Source: Kiritimatiellota bacterium
Lineage (GTDB): Bacteria; Verrucomicrobiota; Kiritimatiellia; JAAZAB01
Assembly: GCA_008636095.1 (NCBI GenBank)
Contig: VSJD01000195.1
Span: 1 to 10,000, forward strand
Length of the DNA: 10,000 nucleotides
Reading direction: 5' to 3'
A program made the position numbers and the translations under genes. The notes under the pieces are model-generated. The model did not search any database. It was not told the origin of the DNA and was given only the letters and a program-made list of their open reading frames with translations. Shown here one piece after another: positions 1 to 4,388 of this stretch; within the stretch, counting starts at the first letter, position 1, and each line of letters opens with the position of its first letter.

Positions 1-86
1 GCAACAATCTCTCCCGCTTTATTCAAAACGCATACCTGATGTTTTTTGTCTCCCAAATCCATCCCGATCGTGATACCTTTTTTCAT
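1..86 (-). CDS. IS110-family transposase, N-terminal fragment (runs off left edge)
   Basis: The 28 visible codons begin MKKGITIGMDLGDKKHQVCV and continue LNKAGEIV. This is the usual start of IS110-family DEDD transposases: a short basic lead, then a RuvC-like first beta strand in which the Asp of GMDLG (residue 10) is the first catalytic acid, followed by a hairpin of the form H-x-V-C-V-L-x-x-x-G. The ATG is at 86-84 and is preceded by AAGGAG seven bases upstream, so the start is secure. These enzymes make or resolve Holliday-junction-like intermediates during insertion without terminal inverted repeats, and are guided by an element-encoded bridge RNA. Nothing beyond residue 28 is visible, so I cannot tell IS110 from the IS1111 subgroup or say whether the element is intact. 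The left part of the window is therefore probably inside or at the edge of a mobile element. Confidence 0.8.
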   Translation of the reverse strand, partial: MKKGITIGMDLGDKKHQVCVLNKAGEIV

Positions 87-133
87 GGCTGGTCTCCTTA
101 TGCGTTATGGCCTACCAAGGCCGTTTTAACTTT

Positions 134-150
134 GAGCGTGATTATATCAC
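134..150 (-). promoter_or_regulatory. Extended -10 promoter overlapped by a palindrome, upstream of the IS110 transposase
   Basis: On the minus strand TGaTATAAT lies with its hexamer at 146-141. It is a perfect -10 box with an extended-10 TG. No good -35 is seen at 16-18 bp spacing, where the hexamer at 169-164 reads ATCTCC. The box sits inside a palindrome, GTGAT-TAT-ATCAC, at 138-150, a possible operator. Transcription would start near 134, leaving a leader of about 48 nt to the ATG. That leader contains a small GGCCT/AGGCC hairpin. The -10 match is seen directly; use as a promoter is inferred. Confidence 0.4.
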
Positions 151-188
151 AGCTCGCAGATAGGGAGATCAGCCTTCTCATTTAACCT

Positions 189-217
189 TTGCGGTTAATA
201 ATCTGAACATCTATAGT
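189..217 (+). promoter_or_regulatory. Weak candidate promoter for the helicase gene
   Basis: TTGCGG at 189-194 and TATAGT at 212-217 are separated by exactly 17 bp and would start transcription near 224, upstream of the helicase start. The -10 matches 5 of 6 consensus bases. The -35 matches only TTG. It overlaps the hairpin at 182-198. The call rests on position and the -10 only. Confidence 0.3.
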
Positions 218-249
218 GGTGAATAGATAGGGGTGAATTTATTAAACGA

Positions 250-1908
250 TTGTTACGCAAAATTAGTCGCGTCCTGTTACGCACGTCCACGTCCAACAAG
301 CCTGTCGTTCCGTCAGTTCCTTCGACAGTGGGGCATGCCCCCCCCGCCCCCGCCGGGGTGGTTTTGTCCAAGGGGGCGCCTGCTCGCGCCACCATGGCCG
401 CGCGCCCTGGTTTGTCGCATGCCCTTCCAATATCCCGCGTCGGTGCGGCTACGCATGCCAGTGCGGCTGCGCACGCCGGTGCGGCTGCGCACGCCGGTGC
501 GGTTACGCACCCCTGGACGGTGGACCGGTTTAAGGTTCCCCCCGTGGAAGGGAAGACCCGTTTTCACGATATGAAACTGCCGGTGGAGCTCATGCACGCC
601 GTCGCCGATCTCGGGTTTTCCTATTGCACGAGCGTGCAGGCGCTGGCTTTGCCGCCGACGCTGGATGGGAAAGACGTTGCCGGCCGCGCGCAGACCGGTA
701 CGGGCAAGACGGCGGCCTTCCTGATTGCCATTTTTACGCACTTCTTGCGCCATCCGTTGCCGAAAACTTTGGGAAATGGAACGCCCCGCGCCCTGATCCT
801 GGCGCCGACCCGCGAACTGGCCATCCAGATTCATAAGGATTCACAAGATTTGGGGAAATATTGTCCTTTCCACGTGGCGGTTGTCTATGGCGGCATGGAT
901 TACCGTAAACAGCAAACAGAGTTGGCCCAAAACCGGATTGACCTGGTGGTGGCGACGCCGGGACGCCTGCTGGATTTCAAATCCAAGGGCATCCTGCATC
1001 TTAACCACGCTGAAATCCTGATCGTGGACGAGGCCGACCGCATGCTGGATATGGGCTTCATCCCGGATGTACGCCGGATTGTGTACAGTTTGCCGCCCAA
1101 ACATCGGCGCCAGACGATGCTTTTCAGTGCCACACTCACCGAGGATATTATGCGGCTGGCTTCGGCCTGGATGGTGGACCCGGTCATGGTGACCGTGGAA
1201 CACGAAAAAGTCACCGTGGATGCCATTGACCAGAAAGTATATATGGTGTCTGCTCGTAATAAGCTGGCCCTGCTCATTAGCGTGCTGCGCAACGAGCCGG
1301 TCAAGCGCGTGCTGGTCTTTCGTAACCGGCGCGATGGCGTGGATCGGCTGACACGCAAACTAACCGACTATGGCATACCATGTGCGCCGCTTTCCGGCGA
1401 TGTGCCCCAGGATAAGCGCCTCCGCATTCTGGAAGCGTTCCGTGCCGGCCGTGTCAAGGTGGTGATCGCAACGGACGTCGCCGGCCGCGGCATTCATGTG
1501 GAGGGGATCAGTCACGTCATTAATTATGATGTGCCCTACGAGGCGGAAGACTACGTGCATCGGATCGGGCGCACCGGCCGGGCCGGCGCGCTGGGAACCG
1601 CCATCACGTTTGCCTGCGAGGAGGGTTCGTTTAATATGCCGGCCATCGAAACATTTATCGGGCGGAGTTTGCCCTATACGCAACCGGAGGTAGCGTGGTT
1701 GAATCTGCCGCCGTTGCCCGCGCACCCGTCCCCGGTGGCGGCCGATCACGGGCCAAGCGTACCGGCTTTCCGCCGGCCGTCCGATGCTACTCTGCGAAGT
1801 CAAGCGTCTTCGCTACGAAGCACGAGTCGTCATGGGCGCCCGCCGCCCCGGGGCGGGTCCCGGGGTTCGGGTGGATCGCGTTTCGGCCGATCCGGGCCGC
1901 GCCGCTGA
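250..1908 (+). CDS. rhlB: DEAD-box ATP-dependent RNA helicase, RhlB-like
   Basis: This 552-residue protein (TTG start) carries all DEAD-box motifs in order: Q-motif region with Q130 (CTSVQ where family members usually have CTPIQ), Walker A AQTGTGKT 147-154, PTRELA 186-191, GG 214-215, TPGR 236-239, DEAD 260-263, SAT 293-295, ATDVAGRG 407-414 and HRIGRTGRAG 437-446. The stretch from about residue 89 (W, VDRF, EGKTRFHD, LMHA, LGF-YC) resembles the Pseudomonas-type RhlB, which unwinds RNA and can act in the degradosome; a degradosome here is not shown. Residues 1-88 are low-complexity, with an Ala/Pro-rich part and hexapeptide repeats. The tail after about 500 is basic and Gly/Arg/Ser-rich, a likely RNA-binding tail. 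The start is uncertain. TTG 250 has no well-spaced ribosome binding site, the first in-frame ATG is at 394 (residue 49), and conserved sequence begins only near residue 89. The helicase assignment is sure; the RhlB subfamily is likely. Confidence 0.9.
   Translation: MLRKISRVLLRTSTSNKPVVPSVPSTVGHAPPAPAGVVLSKGAPARATMAARPGLSHALPISRVGAATHASAAAHAGAAAHAGAVTHPWTVDRFKVPPVEGKTRFHDMKLPVELMHAVADLGFSYCTSVQALALPPTLDGKDVAGRAQTGTGKTAAFLIAIFTHFLRHPLPKTLGNGTPRALILAPTRELAIQIHKDSQDLGKYCPFHVAVVYGGMDYRKQQTELAQNRIDLVVATPGRLLDFKSKGILHLNHAEILIVDEADRMLDMGFIPDVRRIVYSLPPKHRRQTMLFSATLTEDIMRLASAWMVDPVMVTVEHEKVTVDAIDQKVYMVSARNKLALLISVLRNEPVKRVLVFRNRRDGVDRLTRKLTDYGIPCAPLSGDVPQDKRLRILEAFRAGRVKVVIATDVAGRGIHVEGISHVINYDVPYEAEDYVHRIGRTGRAGALGTAITFACEEGSFNMPAIETFIGRSLPYTQPEVAWLNLPPLPAHPSPVAADHGPSVPAFRRPSDATLRSQASSLRSTSRHGRPPPRGGSRGSGGSRFGRSGPRR
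443..511 (+). repeat. 18-bp tandem repeat encoding an Ala/His hexapeptide in the helicase N-terminus
   Basis: The unit gtgcggctgcgcacgccg occurs from 443, 461 and 479, with a degenerate fourth copy from 497. The second and third units are identical; the first and last diverge. It is in frame and encodes GAAAHA-like hexapeptides. It lies between the possible start codons and the conserved helicase core. Confidence 0.85.
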
Positions 1909-1938
1909 AATGACAAGCTTTCACCCTCCTAAGGTGGG

Positions 1939-2706
1939 TTAATTTCCCCGCCAGGCCCACAAGGCAATCGCGATGGCCGTGGCCGCATTGAGCGATTCAA
2001 TCCCGTTGGTCATCGGAATGGAAACCCGCCGGCAATACCGCCGTAATGCCTCCGGTAACCCAAGGCCCTCCGTTCCGGCCACCAGTCCGTAGCAAGCGGG
2101 GTGCTTCACTTTATCAAGCGGCGCGCTATCCATGTCGAGTGCAAAGAGCGGCACTGTTTTGATGGCGGTCAACTCGGCCAGGTCAGGTCCCGATTCCAAC
2201 CGGATTTTCCAGGCGGCCCCTGCTGAGGCGCGTACAGCCTTGGGCAGAAAGGGACAGGCCGCTTCCCGCAACAGCACGACCCGTGCCGCGCCCAACCCGG
2301 CGGCGGCGCGTATGGCGCCGCCCACGTTTTCGGGGTCGCCAAATGGAATAAACAACGTGCATCCGGCCGGCCAGGGTGCCGTTGGTTGAAATACCGGGAG
2401 ATCAGGCAGACGCAAGGTCAACAGAATTCCCGGGGCCCCGAACACGTTCACGTTCCGAAACAGTTTTTTATCCAGCAGTATCCATTGAGTGCCGGTGAGC
2501 GATGGCGGGGGGGGGGGCAGGTCAGGGGTTGAAATCCAGGCGCCTATAGCCTGGCTCTGTTGTTGCACGGCTTCGGCTGTGAGTTTTGGTCCCGCGACCA
2601 GGCATTCGCCGTGCTTGCGGATGCCATGGGCCGTTTGCAAGGCCAGTAGTTTTTTATAGACCGGATTATCGGCGCTGTGAATAATCGGTGGTGGACGGGT
2701 ATTCAT
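1939..2706 (-). CDS. SpoU/TrmH-family RNA 2'-O-methyltransferase
   Basis: This 255-residue protein has the two-domain layout of TrmH/RlmB-type enzymes. The N-terminal substrate-binding part (residues 8-47, NPVYKKLLAL and KHGECLVAGPKL) is followed by a proline-rich linker and the trefoil-knot SPOUT domain. Motif 1 is DPENVGGAIRAAAGLGA (124-140, N127 and R133), motif 2 LVAGTEGLGLPE (208-219), and motif 3 starts IPMTNGIESLN at 230. Such enzymes transfer a methyl group from S-adenosylmethionine to a ribose 2'-OH of tRNA or rRNA; the target here is unknown. I chose the ATG at 2706 because an upstream in-frame GTG at 2790 would make the protein begin inside the inverted repeat and add 28 non-conserved residues. 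Neither start has a good ribosome binding site. The gene is last in a minus-strand group and converges on the helicase with 30 bp between stops. It carries an 11-base G/C homopolymer. Confidence 0.85.
   Translation of the reverse strand: MNTRPPPIIHSADNPVYKKLLALQTAHGIRKHGECLVAGPKLTAEAVQQQSQAIGAWISTPDLPPPPPSLTGTQWILLDKKLFRNVNVFGAPGILLTLRLPDLPVFQPTAPWPAGCTLFIPFGDPENVGGAIRAAAGLGAARVVLLREAACPFLPKAVRASAGAAWKIRLESGPDLAELTAIKTVPLFALDMDSAPLDKVKHPACYGLVAGTEGLGLPEALRRYCRRVSIPMTNGIESLNAATAIAIALWAWRGN
2507..2517. repeat. Poly-G tract of 11 bases inside the methyltransferase gene
   Basis: Eleven consecutive G on the plus strand (C on the coding strand) encode most of the five-proline run at residues 64-68, between the substrate-binding and catalytic domains. 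The reading frame is intact at this length. A change of one base would end or garble the protein before all SAM-binding motifs. Confidence 0.9.
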
Positions 2707-2712
2707 ATGAAC

Positions 2713-2805
2713 GTAAGAGGGTATGGGAGTAAGGGTGTATGGGTGTACGAAATAAAGTCTTTGCTCCCATACGTCCATACTCCCATACACCCATACCTTT
2801 CTTAC
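2713..2805. repeat. Imperfect inverted repeat built of G-rich 8-bp units
   Basis: Two arms of about 44 bp (2713-2756 and 2762-2805) pair with roughly 7-10 mismatches by hand alignment; both begin GTAAGA on their own strand. Each arm is itself a short tandem array of a TATGGGWG-like 8-mer: TATGGGAG, TAAGGGTG, TATGGGTG on the plus strand from 2722, and TATGGGTG, TATGGGAG, TATGGACG, TATGGGAG on the minus strand. The repeat starts directly after the stop codon of the HTH-IIA gene (2806) and ends a few bases before the methyltransferase ATG (2706), so it fills the intergenic space. On RNA it would form a long hairpin that could modulate read-through, and the four GGG runs at 2719-2743 match a G-quadruplex pattern. 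Confidence 0.8.
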
Positions 2806-3525
2806 TTACATCTGTCCGACCATGTCTTCTTCCGCCCGGCGCAGGATCGTGACCATGGCGTTAGCCGACTCCGCCTCGCGGAGTTGGAGCAGGACTTTCG
2901 TCTGCTTGCTCAGCATGCACAGGCGTGCCAGCACGTGCAGGTGCAGACGATCGTCCTGACAGCCGATCAGGAAAAACAAGTCGGTCCGGTTCCCGTCCGG
3001 CGCGCCAAAGGGCACGGGATGGATGGCCCGGCCAATACTGATAAACGAATTCACAACCATGTACGGATCATGGCTGCGGGGATGCAGGAGCGCAATGCCG
3101 TCGGACAGCGCCGTGGAGCACAAGCGCTCCCGTTCTACCAGGCTTTGCAAAAAATCGCGTGGATTGCTCACGTTTCCGGCGCGGTCGGCCAGCGCCACCA
3201 TGTCGCGAAGCACGGAGGATTTGGTCTTGGATGTCAGCGCCGGTTCGATAGCCTCCGGGTGGACAAGCGCCGCCATGATGAGCGACTGATGGGATCGATC
3301 CCGGGTTAGGGCCGAGGTCTGCTTGTGATAGGTGGTAAGGCGCTTGTGGGAAAGCCCCAGGATACGTTGCGAGGCCCAGGTGTCAATGTCCTTTTTGCGG
3401 AACACCAGGCGTTTACCCTGTGTTTCCACCGGAATTTCCCGGCGCTGTACCAGAGTTTCCAGGTCGGTGCGTGCCAGGTGCAGATAGATGGCCGCTTCGT
3501 TCAAGTTGAAGGTGCGATACGGCAT
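2806..3525 (-). CDS. HTH (excisionase/MerR-like) - PTS IIA (fructose/nitrogen-type) fusion protein
   Basis: In this 239-residue protein, residues 5-52 resemble the small winged helix-turn-helix of excisionase/MerR-type DNA-binding domains (FNLNEAAIYLHL, then PVETQGKRLVFRKKDIDTW). Residues about 86-235 resemble the PTS EIIA domain of PtsN/FruA type: LVERERLCSTALSDGIALLH and PRSHDP (H148 in the position of the phosphorylated histidine), PFGAPDGNRTDLFFLIG, and LHLHVLARLCMLSKQ. In the family, EIIA accepts phosphate from HPr or NPr and serves as a transporter component or regulatory switch. No EIIB or EIIC is visible here, so a regulatory role is more likely. The fusion suggests phosphorylation- or ligand-controlled DNA binding, which is inference. 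The gene follows the coiled-coil gene by 14 bp and probably shares its transcript. The ATG at 3525 has only GGA six bases upstream, so translational coupling is likely. Confidence 0.75.
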   Translation of the reverse strand: MPYRTFNLNEAAIYLHLARTDLETLVQRREIPVETQGKRLVFRKKDIDTWASQRILGLSHKRLTTYHKQTSALTRDRSHQSLIMAALVHPEAIEPALTSKTKSSVLRDMVALADRAGNVSNPRDFLQSLVERERLCSTALSDGIALLHPRSHDPYMVVNSFISIGRAIHPVPFGAPDGNRTDLFFLIGCQDDRLHLHVLARLCMLSKQTKVLLQLREAESANAMVTILRRAEEDMVGQM

Positions 3526-3539
3526 CCTAAATCCGCGCG

Positions 3540-3977
3540 TTAACGGCCGATGGAAAACGGCGTCGCGTTGGTGGAAAAACCTTTGCGCGGTCCCATGGGA
3601 ATTTCCGGCGTGATGGATGCGTACTTCTTCTTCAGGGTATTCAATTCTTCATCCTCTGCCATCAGCTTGTCTATCTTTTTCTGTAAATCCCGCAGTTGGA
3701 CCTGGAGTTCTTTGATGCGCGCGTTTTCCTCGTAAAGCTTGGTCTGCCGGGCCATGATACGCCGGTTGAGGTCATCGTATTCCGAGCGGGCCTGCATGCT
3801 CTGGCGCACGAGTGCCGGGTCCATGGATACGGGCTGAAACATCTGTTGCTTGCCGGTCTTGAATGCTGGCGCGGCGGCCAGAGTTGGCCCGGTTTGGGGC
3901 TTGTCTTCGCCATAGGCCTGGCTCACGCTCAATGCGCTAACGCACATTGCCACCATCAAGAGAGATATAGTTTTCAC
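3540..3977 (-). CDS. Small exported coiled-coil protein of unknown function
   Basis: This 145-residue protein starts at GTG 3977, preceded by AGGAGG four to five bases upstream. The frame can be extended to an ATG at 4019, but that adds 14 residues before the signal peptide, so I prefer the GTG. Residues 1-23 form a signal peptide: a lysine, a hydrophobic core (ISLLMVAMCVSAL) and a likely cleavage near SQA or AYG. Residues about 52-120 are highly charged with heptad-like Leu/Ile spacing (YDDLNRRIMARQTKLYEENA, then RIKELQVQLRDLQKKIDKL), so a long coiled coil is likely. I do not recognise a family. It lies downstream of tRNA-fMet and 14 bp before the HTH-IIA gene. A periplasmic or envelope location is inferred from the signal peptide; no lipobox is seen. 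Confidence 0.7.
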   Translation of the reverse strand: MKTISLLMVAMCVSALSVSQAYGEDKPQTGPTLAAAPAFKTGKQQMFQPVSMDPALVRQSMQARSEYDDLNRRIMARQTKLYEENARIKELQVQLRDLQKKIDKLMAEDEELNTLKKKYASITPEIPMGPRKGFSTNATPFSIGR

Positions 3978-4035
3978 GATGCCTCCTGTTTTTGATGCCG
4001 AACCAGGGCCCGATGGCACCGGTCATTTATTGCCT

Positions 4036-4078
4036 GTGTAACGAAATGGGCCTGCCCTTCGTATTTCGCAAGGCCCGT
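4036..4078 (-). promoter_or_regulatory. Leader with mutually exclusive stems before the coiled-coil gene
   Basis: Between the tRNA and the coiled-coil gene the minus strand offers overlapping stems: GGGCC/GGCCC as an outer pair, CCTT(g)CG/CGAAGG around an AAATA loop, and CGAAAT/ATTTCG. They cannot all form together. This may be a processing or attenuation structure after the tRNA; no U-run terminator follows it. The stems are seen directly and a role is speculative. Confidence 0.3.
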
Positions 4079-4113
4079 ACCTAACAGGCTGTGAGCCGAT
4101 GCGCGAAAAAGGG

Positions 4114-4187
<74 letters not shown>

Positions 4188-4388
4188 GTCAAAACGTATA
4201 AATGCTATCACGGTCATTTATTAATGCAATAAAAATCTTTTTTCGTAAAAATCTTGTTTTTTCCGGTTAAAATGTGTAATTTCAATGCCTGTTTGAATTT
4301 CCGCCGCAGGCGGAATCTGCTTGTGACACGAAATAACGGATGTTGGTCCTTTTGACATAATGCTCACAAAATTTTTCGGAGTAAAATT
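4188..4388. other. Divergent intergenic region between tRNA-fMet and the first symporter
   Basis: These 201 bp hold no gene. They are AT-rich with A/T tracts at 4228-4265. On the minus strand TTTATA/TATACG lies about ten bases before the tRNA and could be its -10, with no clear -35. On the plus side there is a perfect 7-bp hairpin, TTCCGCC-GCA-GGCGGAA, at 4299-4315, with no T-run after it. A TTGACA at 4352-4357 is too close to the symporter start and has no matching -10. GGAG seven bases before the ATG at 4389 is a good ribosome binding site. Confidence 0.5.

Larger units (their letters stand above)
87..249. other. Intergenic region between IS110 transposase and helicase (candidate IS end / bridge-RNA region)
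   Basis: This is 163 bp without a convincing gene. It holds the transposase leader, the extended -10 with its palindrome, a perfect 6-bp hairpin TTAACC-TTTGC-GGTTAA at 182-198, and a weak candidate promoter for the helicase. In the IS110 subgroup the bridge RNA is encoded on the 5' side of the transposase gene, so part of this stretch could be that RNA, but I cannot place an IS boundary. It is clearly more AT-rich than the helicase gene that follows. Confidence 0.4.

Noticed and set aside
443..511. CRISPR-like direct repeats
   Set aside because: The 18-bp units are adjacent with no spacers, in frame, and encode a hexapeptide repeat of the helicase.
313..834. Minus-strand Arg-rich ORF opposite the helicase N-terminus
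   Set aside because: It is opposite the helicase frame, its repeats come from the 18-bp array, and it overlaps the conserved Walker A region; it is a GC-rich shadow.
1922..1937. Terminator between the convergent helicase and methyltransferase genes
   Set aside because: Only a 4-bp CACC/GGTG stem with a 7-nt loop can form and there is no clear T-run, which is too weak to call.
2707..2790. 28-residue N-terminal extension of the methyltransferase from GTG 2790
   Set aside because: The added residues are a translation of the inverted repeat, and the conserved family sequence begins after ATG 2706.
4299..4315. Hairpin TTCCGCC-GCA-GGCGGAA as a terminator
   Set aside because: No T-run follows on either strand and it lies between divergent units, so it is noted only as a possible dispersed palindrome or operator.
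4352..4388. TTGACA as -35 of symporter copy 1
   Set aside because: It is 37 bp before the ATG and no -10-like hexamer lies at 16-18 bp; the start point would fall on the ribosome binding site.
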